A model generated the notes under the pieces. That model did no database searches. It was not told the DNA's origin and saw only the letters and a list, made by a program, of their open reading frames with translations. Made by a program: the position numbers and the translations under genes. Positions 16,003-25,191 of a stretch of DNA of 64,000 bases are shown in pieces (the first letter of the stretch is position 1; each line of letters opens with the position of its first letter). Source of the stretch: Ruminococcus hominis (GTDB lineage: Bacteria > Bacillota > Clostridia > Lachnospirales > Lachnospiraceae); contig NZ_JACOPE010000001.1 of NCBI RefSeq assembly GCF_014287355.1, positions 2,976,001 through 3,040,000 on the forward strand. Reading direction: 5' to 3'.

Positions 16003-16659
16003 TTACCCTCTCTTCTTTAATATCTTAGGAACAAATGCAAGCATCATCCCCGCAAATACCACGCACAGCACCTTCCCGCCAAGCCATCTCCACTCTGTCA
16101 GCTTACCGAAATCACAAGTTCCGTAGGAAAATGGTCCCCAGTTTTTCAAAAACTGAGTTGCCTTTCCGGAAATAGAGAAAAACCAGAAAAGCAGCACGAC
16201 ACCCATACCAATCCATCTGTTTCGAACCAGATTGCTGACAGTTACGGAAAGCACACTCCAAAACAAAACAGTTCCGGGAATCGCAATACAATAAATTCCA
16301 AACAAGGCACCGCCATCTAATTCTTCTGTCAGATTCACCGGTTTCTGCCAATAAAAGAGTCCATATGCCAACAAACTGATTCCAATCAGATAAGCTACCT
16401 GCACAAATAGTCTTTTATAAACTACCCCTGCCTGCTTTTTTAGATTATAAAGGCAGAATACTTCCGAGCGTTTGCTCTGCACTTCCACCAGATAAGTATC
16501 TGCACAGAAAACGACTGCCAGAAGCGAAACAGCTCTTTCTACTGCCTGCCCGATTTCATTCGCATATACAACAGGCTGGATTGCACTCAATATCACAACA
16601 AAAGCGATTGAATATGCAATTTTATAATATGGCATACATATTTTTACTTCTTTCTTCAA
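16003..16659 (-). CDS. ABC-2 type permease, small subunit
   Basis: About 218 residues from a TTG at 16659 whose last bases form the stop of the preceding permease (TTGA overlap) and which has AGGAGG 8 bases upstream; an upstream ATG at 16686 lacks a good site. Six hydrophobic segments, little soluble sequence, ending FVPKILKKRG. Partner of the 354-residue permease and the ATPase. Substrate unknown. Confidence 0.75.
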   Translation of the reverse strand: MKKEVKICMPYYKIAYSIAFVVILSAIQPVVYANEIGQAVERAVSLLAVVFCADTYLVEVQSKRSEVFCLYNLKKQAGVVYKRLFVQVAYLIGISLLAYGLFYWQKPVNLTEELDGGALFGIYCIAIPGTVLFWSVLSVTVSNLVRNRWIGMGVVLLFWFFSISGKATQFLKNWGPFSYGTCDFGKLTEWRWLGGKVLCVVFAGMMLAFVPKILKKRG

Positions 16660-17720
16660 TATACTCTCCTCCTTTTCCACATCCACACCGCTATAAACAT
16701 GAGCAGTATGGATGCTGCCACAAGAAGCAGTTGATTGAGATATACCTGATGTGGCAATTCCGTTTCAAAAAAATTCCCCGGAAATCGAACCATAATAGAG
16801 AATGGTCTTGCATGACACTGTCCTTTGCTATCCCATGTCAGCATATTAGAATAAATGATATAAAGAACCAGCGCCGGAACCGCTGGAAGCGGATTCTTAA
16901 ACAGCAGCGCTGTAACCGCATACACACAGCAGATCATCAGGATGTTCGGCAGGACATACAGGATCGAATTCTGAACAAAATCCAGTATGTTCATAGCAAA
17001 TCCTGATTTTACTGCCGTGGCGTAACACAAAATGATAAATACGATATTCATAATGACCAGTGCCGCCGTCATAATGAGAAATCCACTGCTTATTTTCCCG
17101 GCAATATATTGAAAAGCCGTCATCGGTTTGGTGTGCAGCAATTCATAAGTATTTTTCCTCATATCCTGAAAAAATAAAAACGCCAGCAGAACCGTTGCAA
17201 AGAATGCCATATGCAGGCTTGCAAAATCTGTAAATTTTCTTCCGAAATAATAGGAGAATGGATGTTTCTCAAGATTTTCTCTGATATACCGGTTGACTTC
17301 CTCCGGGCTTCCCTGATACCATGAAACGTCCTCATACACATAATTGGCACCATTAAAGTGGTATTCCGTTTTCAGATACTGACACGCCTCCGTAATCTTC
17401 ATCTGTTTCATCTCAGATATCACTGCCTCCGCCTCTACTTCCGACATGCCAAACCCATTCTCTGTGTCCTGAAGTATCTTTACAATCTCTTTCTCCCACA
17501 GTTCTCTCTCCTTATCCGGTGTTGCCGGAATACATCCCTCCATAACATCCCCATCGGAGGCCATTTTTACCTTCCTGAAGGTTTCATCCGACTTCACGTA
17601 ATGAATGGACAGATAGGGTGCAAGTGTCTGGTACATACTGATTAAAACAACAATCAAACCGATCCAGAATATCGGATTTTTAAGATAATTTTTCAGATTC
17701 CTTTTTATGATTGCTTTCAT
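16656..17720 (-). CDS. ABC-2 type permease, large subunit
   Basis: 354 residues: basic N-terminus and first membrane helix (residues 18-35), an extracytoplasmic domain of about 130 residues, then five helices and a basic end (WKRRRVY). The layout matches ABC-2 permeases of antimicrobial-peptide or lantibiotic self-protection exporters with two different permease subunits. Second-to-third gene of the cassette, following the kinase after 70 bp. Confidence 0.78.
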   Translation of the reverse strand: MKAIIKRNLKNYLKNPIFWIGLIVVLISMYQTLAPYLSIHYVKSDETFRKVKMASDGDVMEGCIPATPDKERELWEKEIVKILQDTENGFGMSEVEAEAVISEMKQMKITEACQYLKTEYHFNGANYVYEDVSWYQGSPEEVNRYIRENLEKHPFSYYFGRKFTDFASLHMAFFATVLLAFLFFQDMRKNTYELLHTKPMTAFQYIAGKISSGFLIMTAALVIMNIVFIILCYATAVKSGFAMNILDFVQNSILYVLPNILMICCVYAVTALLFKNPLPAVPALVLYIIYSNMLTWDSKGQCHARPFSIMVRFPGNFFETELPHQVYLNQLLLVAASILLMFIAVWMWKRRRVY

Positions 17721-17790
17721 AAGTCATCCCGCCTTTCTTTTTTCTACAAACAGCATAGCCTACAAATCACAACAAAAAAACAACAGCCAT

Positions 17791-18993
17791 TTATTTCTGC
17801 TGTTGTTCTTCTAATACATAATTTTTAAACACTGCCTCAACTTCCGCACCGCCATCTGCTACATTTTTTATCAGCAGTTTCCCACCATGCCGTTCGCAGT
17901 AGATACGGCTGATATACATACCCATTCCAAAATGCTTTAAGTCATCCTGTGGATTCTCATGATAAAACGCCTGTGTCACCCTGTCGATATTTTCCTGAAA
18001 TCCAATTCCGTCATCCCTGATACTCATTTTCAGATATTGGGGTGTCACTGTCAGCTTCAGCCTAACTTCCTGATTGGCATAGCGGAATGCGTTAGCCAAC
18101 AGATTATCCGCTACTTCCATGATGATTTCCTCATCCGCAGTCAGTATTTCAGATTCTCTCACTGTCGTCACTGTAAAATTCTTTTCTGATTTTTCCACCA
18201 CGACTTCTGCCAGAGCTTCTATCTGGTTTATCAACTGCCGGATATCTACCACGGAACAGTTTAATTCCCGTTCTTCCAATTTCGTCATCTTCCTCATACT
18301 ATCAATAAAATGGTTCATCCGTTCAATCTGAAGCATACCGCCCCTTAACATCTCCATCATTTTCTCTTGATCAAGCATATCTTCCGGAACAAATTCCAAA
18401 AGCATTTCCTGATATCCCCGCATGATTGCAAGCGGCGAGCGGATATCATGGGCAATCGCTGCACGCAGTACCCGCTCATCTTCGATCATCTGCCAAAGTC
18501 TACGGTTATTTTCTTCCAACTGCCCACGCATCCTTTCAAATTCCCTGCACAGCATCCCCATCTCGTCCTCGTTCTCATAAGCCATATGAAAATCCAGATC
18601 TTCCTCCGCAATCATCTGTGATGCCATCTTCAGTTCCTGAATCGGTCTCTTTAATTTATTTTTGTAAAACAGGCTGACCGCAATTCCACATCCGGCAAAA
18701 GAAAAAAGCAATACTCCGTACGTCTGAAGGAAATCACAGGTTTCTGAAATATGCCAGTCCATTCTGCTCATTTTACTCTGATTCGGTCTCGGTACCACTA
18801 CCTCAAAATTTTCATTGCGGTCATTCATTGCCTGATAATACTCGTCCTGATCCACGTACTTCCACCAGACCTCCTCCTGTATCTGCCCGGCAATCTCAAT
18901 AATTGACACAGAAAGAAAAAAAGTGACAATCAAGCTGAGTATCGTATATAAAACCATTGTCTTTTTCAAGGATAAATTTCTTATCTTTTCCAT
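17791..18993 (-). CDS. Sensor histidine kinase with HAMP domain
   Basis: About 400 residues from ATG 18993, preceded by GGGGGATGGGG inside the end of the regulator gene. Two membrane helices (about 13-35 and 90-110) enclose a 55-residue extracytoplasmic loop. A HAMP domain lies at 110-165, the H-box AHDIRSPLAI has His about 182, and the N-box (NLLANAFRYA) and G-boxes (DDGIGF, GMGMYIS) are intact. Orthodox membrane kinase for the OmpR-type regulator whose gene it overlaps; together they should control the ABC genes downstream. Confidence 0.88.
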   Translation of the reverse strand: MEKIRNLSLKKTMVLYTILSLIVTFFLSVSIIEIAGQIQEEVWWKYVDQDEYYQAMNDRNENFEVVVPRPNQSKMSRMDWHISETCDFLQTYGVLLFSFAGCGIAVSLFYKNKLKRPIQELKMASQMIAEEDLDFHMAYENEDEMGMLCREFERMRGQLEENNRRLWQMIEDERVLRAAIAHDIRSPLAIMRGYQEMLLEFVPEDMLDQEKMMEMLRGGMLQIERMNHFIDSMRKMTKLEERELNCSVVDIRQLINQIEALAEVVVEKSEKNFTVTTVRESEILTADEEIIMEVADNLLANAFRYANQEVRLKLTVTPQYLKMSIRDDGIGFQENIDRVTQAFYHENPQDDLKHFGMGMYISRIYCERHGGKLLIKNVADGGAEVEAVFKNYVLEEQQQK

Positions 18994-19655
18994 CGATACC
19001 CCATCCCCCATACTGTCTCAATGTATTCTGTCTGCGTATATTCCGCCAGTTTCTTTCTCACTCTCCGGATCAGTTCCGTAACAACACGGCTGTCACCTTC
19101 CGCATCATAACCACACACCTTTTCGTATATCCGCTCCCTGTCAAAAACCTGTCCTGGATTCATGGACAAAAACTCAATGATTGCATATTCCAGCTTCGTA
19201 AGCTCCAAATCATTTTCACCGATCTGAACCCTCTTTGCTCCATAATCAATACTGAGGTCTCCGTGGAATCTGTATTCAGACTTCCCTTTATGACGCTCCT
19301 CACGCTTCAAATGTGCAATAATACGAGCATCCAGTTCTTTCAGACTAAACGGCTTCAGTATATAGTCATCCCCACCGGATAAAAGCCCGTTTACCCTGTC
19401 CTGCTCCTCCACTTTTGCCGTCAGGAAGATAATGGGACAAGTTACTTTGCCCCGGATACGTCTGCATACTTCTAATCCGTCTATTTTAGGCATATTGATG
19501 TCCAGCAAGATAATATCCGGTTTCTTATGGATTTTTTCCAAAGCATCTGTGCCATCTTCTGCCATCATTACATCATATCGTTTGATTTCAAAATAGTTCT
19601 TTAACATCTTTAATAATTCGATGTCATCATCCACGATCAAAATTCTATATGCCAC
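18981..19655 (-). CDS. OmpR/PhoB-type response regulator
   Basis: About 224 residues starting at GTG 19655 (GAGG 8 bases upstream; an earlier GTG at 19664 overlaps that site). Acidic pocket VDDD, phospho-acceptor Asp about 52 in LLDINMP, Lys in LKPFS; winged helix from about 125 to the end (TELIRRVRKKL, GMGYRWKR). First gene of the RR-HK-permease-permease-ATPase cassette and probably its activator. Confidence 0.9.
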   Translation of the reverse strand: MAYRILIVDDDIELLKMLKNYFEIKRYDVMMAEDGTDALEKIHKKPDIILLDINMPKIDGLEVCRRIRGKVTCPIIFLTAKVEEQDRVNGLLSGGDDYILKPFSLKELDARIIAHLKREERHKGKSEYRFHGDLSIDYGAKRVQIGENDLELTKLEYAIIEFLSMNPGQVFDRERIYEKVCGYDAEGDSRVVTELIRRVRKKLAEYTQTEYIETVWGMGYRWKR

Positions 19656-19717
19656 TTTTATCACCTCGTTTTATCAGTATACAACGAAAAAAACAATAAA
19701 TAAACAACAAGAGAAAC

Positions 19718-19938
19718 ACTTCGAGCCGCCCATTGCCGGACGGCTCCTTTTATGCCCGAAAGCGATAACCAACACCACGTATCGTTTCTATGTAGTGCGG
19801 TGTTTCCGGATTTTCTTCTATTTTCTTTCTCAAGTTCTTAATCAGACCGTAAATTCGGTTATTCACTTCTGACTCCGCTTCCTCATAGATATGCTGATAG
19901 ATCTGTTCTTTCGTGAATACCCGATTAGGAGATAAAGC
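19718..19938. repeat. Terminator plus winged-helix segment, copy B
   Basis: Matches 14632-14850. Similarity stops abruptly near 19938, inside the codons for LSPNRVF, which marks the break point of the truncated winged-helix gene. Confidence 0.8.
19723..19754 (+). terminator. GAGCCGCC-family terminator without a gene in front
   Basis: GAGCCGCC/GGACGGCTC hairpin, then CTTTT. No plus-strand gene ends here; it is part of the duplicated segment. Confidence 0.7.
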
Positions 19939-20013
19939 AACCACAGCGATTTGCTTCAAAAGTCTCTTTCGCCTGGTATACCGTTTATAACTTCTCATGT
20001 TTATCACCTTCAA
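19750..20013 (-). pseudogene. Truncated OmpR-type winged-helix gene
   Basis: Frame of 87 codons. Residues 27-87 (ALSPNRVFTKEQIYQHIYEE ... RGVGYRFRA) are closely related to the 14662-15066 protein, but the first 26 residues (basic, MKVINMRSYKRYTRRKRLLK) are unrelated, so the first half of the DNA-binding domain is missing. Most likely a broken copy left over when the RR-HK-ABC cassette entered the element. Confidence 0.7.
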
Positions 20014-20071
20014 TCTGCTTTCAAATTTAATAATCTATATTTTATGACAATTCAGCATATAGAAAAGTTAG

Positions 20072-20326
20072 TTATTCGTGAAAATTATTTTTAAATTTAG
20101 AACTTGCATAACCACTACGATGTAAAAACAGTTTAGAGGCATTTATGACAGAGATTGATTTTATCTGGTTTTCGACTTTCTCCACGAAAGTGGCAAAAAA
20201 TACCTGGCTACGAATTCCTTCGCTTAGGGCAAATCTGAAATCCTGAACGCTTTTATTCCTGTAGCCGACAAATTTGTCATCAACATAAGGCAAAAGCTTC
20301 ATTGAGGAATCTATTTCATTTGACAT
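20072..20326 (-). CDS. Doubtful small open frame
   Basis: 84 codons (ends SKFKNNFHE), no recognised domain, start region overlapped by the ligA-operon promoter and no convincing binding site. Could be a gene remnant; listed because nothing else explains 20040-20310. Confidence 0.2.
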   Translation of the reverse strand: MSNEIDSSMKLLPYVDDKFVGYRNKSVQDFRFALSEGIRSQVFFATFVEKVENQIKSISVINASKLFLHRSGYASSKFKNNFHE

Positions 20327-20348
20327 ATACTACATCTAGTGTTATACT
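20320..20348 (+). promoter_or_regulatory. Shared-type element promoter P2 (ligA operon)
   Basis: -35 TTGACA (20320-20325), 17-bp spacer with ACATCTAGTGT, -10 TATACT (20343-20348). Same class as the promoters at 5140 and 44624. Confidence 0.8.
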
Positions 20349-20354
20349 GTTCTT

Positions 20355-20525
20355 ATATCAATTATTTGTGTCAATCCGGAAAGGATTTATCACACGCAGT
20401 TTAGGTTTGAAACGTAGTCAGGAGTTTTCCTATGCCCAACAAGCAGCAGGGACTTCTGGCTTTTTTTATTTTGCAGGAAACTGCATCTATTTTGAGAATG
20501 AACATAAGCGTCATTCTCTTTTTTT
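20355..20525 (+). promoter_or_regulatory. Leader RNA 2 with conserved motif and two terminators
   Basis: Untranslated leader before ligA. AATCC-GGAAA-GGATT hairpin enclosed by TGTG/CACA, then the motif GCAGTTTAGGTTTG (20396-20409). Six nt later AGTCAGGAGT (20416-20425) can pair with ACTTCTGGCT (about 20452-20461), followed by TTTTTTTATTTT. A second terminator GAGAATGA-TCATTCTC with TTTTTTT lies at about 20493-20525. Expression of ligA must need read-through or a further start. Confidence 0.75.
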
Positions 20526-20603
20526 ATGCCTGAACGCAGGGAAAGGAGGATTACGGAAACAAATGATTCCGGAACTGGCACGCCACAAAAGAAAGGAGAC
20601 TCT

Positions 20604-22598
20604 ATGTCAGTCAAAAGAATTAAGAATCTTGTAAAACAACTCAATGAATACCGTCATGCCTACTACAATCAGGATGCCCCTCTGGTATCTGATGCCGAGT
20701 ATGACCGACTCTTTGACGAACTGAAGGAACTGGAGGAACAGACTGGTTTCATCCTGTCAAATTCTCCGACACAGACGGTTGGATATTATCCGGTCAGTGA
20801 ACTTGCCAAAGTCACCCATCCGATTCCACTGCTCTCGCTTGAGAAAACAAAACTGATTTCAGAGCTTTTAGATTTCATGAAAGGACAGGAAGTTCTCTTT
20901 ATGCTGAAACTGGACGGTTTGACTACCAAACTCATTTACGAAGATGGCAGACTGATTCAGGCTTCTACCCGTGGAGATGGTGAAGTGGGGGAAGATATTA
21001 CACACAATATCCCGGCATTTTTAAATGTACCGCTTACCATTCCACACAAAGAACGTCTGGTCATTACCGGTGAGTCTTTTATACCAACCAATGATTTTGA
21101 ACGTCTGAAAGATACTCTGCGTGATGGAAATGGAAAACCTTATAAAAACGGACGTAATTTTGCTTCCGGATCAGTACGAAGTCTTGATCCGAAGAACTGT
21201 ATCGGACGTTGTGTTCGCTTTCTTCCGTTCAATGTATTAGAAGGAATGGAGGATGTTCCCTTCCCGGACAGCAGAGCCTGCAAATTAGAAGGTTTAACAC
21301 ACCTGGGCTTTGGTTACTGCCCGTTTTTCTCAATTTCAGGAACCGGACTTTCAAAAGAATATGCGGAGAAATTCATTCAGGAATTGGTATCCACAGCAGC
21401 AAATTTACATCTTCCTATCGATGGCATTGTCATGATTTTTGACAGTCTCAGCTACTCCAAAAGCTGCGGAAAAACCGGACACCACTATAAGGACGGCCTC
21501 GCCTATAAGTTTGAGGATGATACCTACGAAACTTTCTTGCGTGAAATTGAATGGACACCGACCAGATTCGGAGAGATTGCTCCGGTCGGCATCTTCGATA
21601 CCGTGGAGATTGACGGCTGTGATGTTTCCAGAGCTTCCCTTCATAATCTGACCTTTATCAAAAATCTGGAGCTTGTACCCGGATGCCGGATTCTTGTTTC
21701 CAAACGAAACATGATCATCCCACATATAGAGGATAATCTGGATCGTGGAAGGTATACCGACATCACGCCTCCGGTCTGCCCTTGCTGTGGTTCCAAAACC
21801 AGAACCTACAGCCGTAAGACCAGCGACGGTCGCACCGTAGAAACTCTGCATTGTGATAATCCGCAGTGCGACAGCCAGATCACAAGAAGGTTTGTCCATT
21901 TTGCCAGCAAGAAGGCAATGAACATCGAAGGACTGTCAGAAGCCACTTTAGAAAAATTCCTGAATCTGGGCTATCTGCACTCTTTTCAGGACATCTATCA
22001 TCTGGAGGAACACCGGGAAGATATTGTGGCACTGGACGGATATGGTGAGAAATCTTTCGACCGCTTGTGGGAATCCATCAACGCCAGCCGGAGGACCAGC
22101 TTTGTCCGCTATCTGGTTTCCATGGATATTCCTATGATCGGCAGAACCAAAAGCCGGATTCTGGACACCGTATTTTCCGGAAATTTAACTGCATTTGAAC
22201 AGGCGGCTGTCGGAGATTACGACTTCACTCAGTTAGAGGATTTTGGCGAAATCTTAAATCACAACATCCATTCCTGGTTTGCAGATGAAGCAAATCTTGA
22301 TTTATGGAAAAACTTACAGAACGAATTCACATTTGAACAAAGAAAGGAAGAGACCATTATGACAAAAGAAAACAAATTTACAGGATGTACCATCGTAGCA
22401 ACAGGGAAACTGGAGCATTTTACCAGAGACGGTATCAACGATAAGATTCTGGAGCTTGGTGCCAAACCTGGCAGCTCTGTAACAAAGAAAACCGATTACC
22501 TGATCTGCGGGGAAAAAGCCGGCAGCAAACTGGCAAAAGCCCAGAGCCTTGGTATTCCAATTCTTACAGAAGCTGAATTTTTGGAGATGATTGCATAA
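20604..22598 (+). CDS. ligA: NAD-dependent DNA ligase
   Basis: 664 residues from ATG 20604 with GAAAGGAG; the frame extends upstream to 20526 but through the terminator region. N-terminal Ia domain (YYNQDAPLVSDAEYDRL), adenylation site KLDG with Lys about 102, oligomer-binding fold, a Cys4 zinc finger (CPCCG ... CDNPQC, about 395-425), helix-hairpin-helix region and a C-terminal BRCT domain (about 588-664). It seals nicks using NAD. Near the usual 670 residues but divergent (SLEKTK-type motif SLEKTKLISELL), so it is an accessory, element-borne copy rather than the housekeeping enzyme. Followed by a NADAR gene. Confidence 0.92.
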   Translation: MSVKRIKNLVKQLNEYRHAYYNQDAPLVSDAEYDRLFDELKELEEQTGFILSNSPTQTVGYYPVSELAKVTHPIPLLSLEKTKLISELLDFMKGQEVLFMLKLDGLTTKLIYEDGRLIQASTRGDGEVGEDITHNIPAFLNVPLTIPHKERLVITGESFIPTNDFERLKDTLRDGNGKPYKNGRNFASGSVRSLDPKNCIGRCVRFLPFNVLEGMEDVPFPDSRACKLEGLTHLGFGYCPFFSISGTGLSKEYAEKFIQELVSTAANLHLPIDGIVMIFDSLSYSKSCGKTGHHYKDGLAYKFEDDTYETFLREIEWTPTRFGEIAPVGIFDTVEIDGCDVSRASLHNLTFIKNLELVPGCRILVSKRNMIIPHIEDNLDRGRYTDITPPVCPCCGSKTRTYSRKTSDGRTVETLHCDNPQCDSQITRRFVHFASKKAMNIEGLSEATLEKFLNLGYLHSFQDIYHLEEHREDIVALDGYGEKSFDRLWESINASRRTSFVRYLVSMDIPMIGRTKSRILDTVFSGNLTAFEQAAVGDYDFTQLEDFGEILNHNIHSWFADEANLDLWKNLQNEFTFEQRKEETIMTKENKFTGCTIVATGKLEHFTRDGINDKILELGAKPGSSVTKKTDYLICGEKAGSKLAKAQSLGIPILTEAEFLEMIA

Positions 22599-22627
22599 CC
22601 ATCTCTGCAATAGATGAGAATTATTTT

Positions 22628-22657
22628 GAGGTGTGGCTGAAAGGCCGCACCTCTTTT
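22628..22657 (+). terminator. Hairpin/terminator between ligA and NADAR gene
   Basis: GAGGTGTGGC pairs with GGCCGCACCTC (loop TGAAA), then TTTT. Weak T-run, so partial read-through is likely. Confidence 0.6.
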
Positions 22658-22675
22658 ACAAAGGAGGAATTTATA

Positions 22676-23179
22676 ATGAATCAAACAAATACAAGCAAGC
22701 GCATACCTACACAGATCAATGAATTTCGGGGAGATTATGCTTTTCTAAGCAATTTCTATCCGGCACCGGTCTCTTACATGGGACAAACCTATGCAAATAA
22801 TGAAGCTGCTTTTCAAGCGCAGAAAACACTCTCTGCGAGAGAGCAACGCAAATTCTGTATTTTTCGGATGCATAATCCTTCTGATGCAAAGAAACTCGGC
22901 AGAGATCTTACATTACGCCCGGACTGGGAAAAAGTGAAAGTCCGGCTCATGTATGAAATCTGCATGTGCAAATTCATGCAGAACCCGGAACTCCGGGATA
23001 AACTTCTTGCAACCGGAGAGTCCACACTTATTGAAGGAAACAACTGGGGTGACTATTTCTGGGGCAAAGTCAATAACTGCGGAGAAAACCAGTTAGGAAT
23101 CATCCTGATGGATGTACGTGCGAAGCTGCAGTGGAATGCAGAAACAGCGCCCAATAATATACCTCAATGTCTGCAATAA
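22676..23179 (+). CDS. NADAR domain protein (RibX/YbiA-like N-glycosidase)
   Basis: 167 residues from ATG 22676 (AAAGGAGG). Recognisable NADAR features: INEFRGDYAFLSNFYPAPV near the N-terminus, ANNEAAFQAQKT, the NPSDAKKLGRDL helix, and EGNNWGDYFWGKVNNCGENQLGIILM at residues 120-145. The family cleaves N-glycosidic bonds of riboflavin intermediates or, in newer reports, removes ADP-ribose from nucleobases. Adjacent to an NAD-using ligase in a mobile element, a role in reversing ADP-ribosylation damage is plausible, but inferred. Confidence 0.88.
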   Translation: MNQTNTSKRIPTQINEFRGDYAFLSNFYPAPVSYMGQTYANNEAAFQAQKTLSAREQRKFCIFRMHNPSDAKKLGRDLTLRPDWEKVKVRLMYEICMCKFMQNPELRDKLLATGESTLIEGNNWGDYFWGKVNNCGENQLGIILMDVRAKLQWNAETAPNNIPQCLQ

Positions 23180-23200
23180 AGGAAAGGATGGTCTAATAGA

Positions 23201-23674
23201 ATGAATGAAAATGCAAAAACAAAATTAGTGCTTGAGTATACTGGCATGGATGATTTTTCCTGTCCGGTATATAAGGACCAATTCGGAAAGTTGTGGAAGG
23301 ATATTGACCTTGGCAAAGAGCCTGAACCGAATCTTTATTCTTTATCTTTTAACCATATTGATGGAGAACCTTCCCATCCCATACAGCAGGAGTACACATT
23401 TCATCCGGCTCCGTATCAAAGAAGTTCCTATGAATTCGAGTACCGGATGTTAAGTAAATTACAGTCTGACTGTGAATACTATCTGGGCTACGGAAATCGC
23501 AGTCCGTCTATCCTATGCAATCATAGCGTTCAAAACCATATTGCCCGTATGAAAGAATTATGGAATGGTTTTCCCACAGATCAGAAACCGGAATGGCTGA
23601 CCTGGGAACAGCTTCTTCAGTACGAAAAAGTAATGACAGAAACCGGAATACCCGTGAAGAACTGCTCAGACTAG
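23201..23674 (+). CDS. Uncharacterised protein
   Basis: 157 residues, AAGGAAAGGATGG upstream, 21 bp after the NADAR gene, so likely co-transcribed. Soluble, rich in Tyr, Glu and Pro (TKLVLEYTGMDDFSCPVYKD at the start). A C-terminal WLTWEQLLQYEKVM segment. No family recognised. Confidence 0.55.
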   Translation: MNENAKTKLVLEYTGMDDFSCPVYKDQFGKLWKDIDLGKEPEPNLYSLSFNHIDGEPSHPIQQEYTFHPAPYQRSSYEFEYRMLSKLQSDCEYYLGYGNRSPSILCNHSVQNHIARMKELWNGFPTDQKPEWLTWEQLLQYEKVMTETGIPVKNCSD

Positions 23675-23763
23675 ACAATTCATCATTTATCAGAAATTAC
23701 CCTCTATATTATCCATTCATATTTTGATATAATAGGAACAGTTGAAAGAAAGGAGCATTTCCC

Positions 23764-25128
23764 ATGTATCTGAAAAGAAAAGTTTACGATCAGCTTCTGG
23801 ATTGGAAAAACGATACCGTCCACAGCACCTTGGAAGTGAATGGTGCCAGACAGGTCGGAAAAACATATATTATCAATAAATTTGCGGATGAGAACTTCAG
23901 GCACAAGATCTACATTAACCTGTTTGATTTGTCCGGCAAACAATTTATGGAATGTTACAAAAAAGCCACAGACTGGACTCCCGGTACAAAACGACCGGAG
24001 CAGCCGCTTCACGATGCTTTTAAACTCTTCGATCCGGATTTTGAAGATACCAACGATACAGTCATCATTATTGATGAAATTCAGGAATCCTCAGAGATAT
24101 TCAACCGTATCCGAGAATTTACCCGCTATTTTCAAGCGCATTTCATTGTAACTGGAAGTTATCTGGGACGTGTACTGGAACCGGAATTCAAATTCTCCAG
24201 TGGAGATATTACCAGTATCCGTATTTATACCCTTTCCTTTAAAGAGTTTTTGGAAGCATTGGATGACCAGCTTTTTCAGAAGTATCTATCACTTCCACTG
24301 GATCATGCAGATGACACCGTACCGGAACTATATGACGAATTAAAGAATGTTTACGACATCTATAGACAGATTGGCGGCTATCCAAAGGTTGTGGAAACAT
24401 ACCTTAACACAAAAGACGTGGAAGCAGCTCAAAAAGAGCTTGTTAGAATCATCCGCATTTTCTTAAACGAATCTATGCGGTACTTTGATGACATCACAGA
24501 TATTAGTGTTTTTACCAACATCTTTTTAAGCATCTGCCGTATTCTGCTTCGTGAAAAGAAAGGATTAGATGAGGACAGTATAAGTGAAGAACTGCAAAAG
24601 CTCGTTACAAAGAATTACTCCAGTAATCTTTCTAAAGCAACCTGCTATCGTGCTATCAACTGGCTTTACCATTCTGGAATCATCGGTTTCTGTGGCAAAA
24701 TCACAGAACTGGACATCTTGAATTTCAAACCGGGAAGCCGCTGCTTCTTCATGGATCTTGGAGTTGCATATTATTATCTCTCCAGAACTGGTGCTACTGT
24801 ATCAACTATGGATGGCTCATTGAACGAAAACTATGTTTACATTAACTTGTCCAAACGCCAGGAATTCCCGGAAGAAATTATCTTTGAGACACCGGCTTTT
24901 GCTACTTATAAAGGTGGTGAAATTGATTTTGTAGCTCAGACATTGAAAACTCACATCCGCTATCTGATTGAAGTTAAAGCCGGTAAGGGAACTGCATCTA
25001 CTGCCTTGAAGGCATTGGAACAGGGGAAGGCCAATAAACTACTATATCTGAAAGGTGATACCAAAGGCGGAACCGTTGGAAACGTACAAACACTTCCTAT
25101 CTATCTGCTAGAACAATATCATTTTTAA
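23764..25128 (+). CDS. AAA ATPase with DUF4143 domain
   Basis: 454 residues. AAA_14 module: Walker A GARQVGKT (about 27-34), Walker B VIIIDEIQES (about 99-108), sensor FIVTGSYLG. The C-terminal DUF4143 part ends in a nuclease-like fold region, FATYKGGEIDFVAQTLKTH ... YLIEVKAGKGT, with a PD-(D/E)xK-like E-I-D / E-V-K pair. Such proteins are frequent in accessory DNA of gut Firmicutes; cellular role unknown. Own promoter-like TTGATATAAT and AAAGGAG upstream; terminator follows. Confidence 0.85.
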   Translation: MYLKRKVYDQLLDWKNDTVHSTLEVNGARQVGKTYIINKFADENFRHKIYINLFDLSGKQFMECYKKATDWTPGTKRPEQPLHDAFKLFDPDFEDTNDTVIIIDEIQESSEIFNRIREFTRYFQAHFIVTGSYLGRVLEPEFKFSSGDITSIRIYTLSFKEFLEALDDQLFQKYLSLPLDHADDTVPELYDELKNVYDIYRQIGGYPKVVETYLNTKDVEAAQKELVRIIRIFLNESMRYFDDITDISVFTNIFLSICRILLREKKGLDEDSISEELQKLVTKNYSSNLSKATCYRAINWLYHSGIIGFCGKITELDILNFKPGSRCFFMDLGVAYYYLSRTGATVSTMDGSLNENYVYINLSKRQEFPEEIIFETPAFATYKGGEIDFVAQTLKTHIRYLIEVKAGKGTASTALKALEQGKANKLLYLKGDTKGGTVGNVQTLPIYLLEQYHF

Positions 25129-25146
25129 TCAAAGAAAGAATACTTC

Positions 25147-25172
25147 GAGCCGCCCATCCGGACGGCTCTTTT
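25147..25172 (+). terminator. GAGCCGCC-family terminator
   Basis: GAGCCGCC/GGACGGCTC hairpin with TTTT after the DUF4143 ATPase gene. Third copy of this terminator type in the window. Confidence 0.8.
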
Positions 25173-25191
25173 CATCTATATTCTTGTATAT

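Noticed and set aside
20526..20603. 26-residue N-terminal extension of LigA
   Set aside because: It begins next to the leader terminator; the GAAAGGAG site and the LigA family start agree with ATG 20604.
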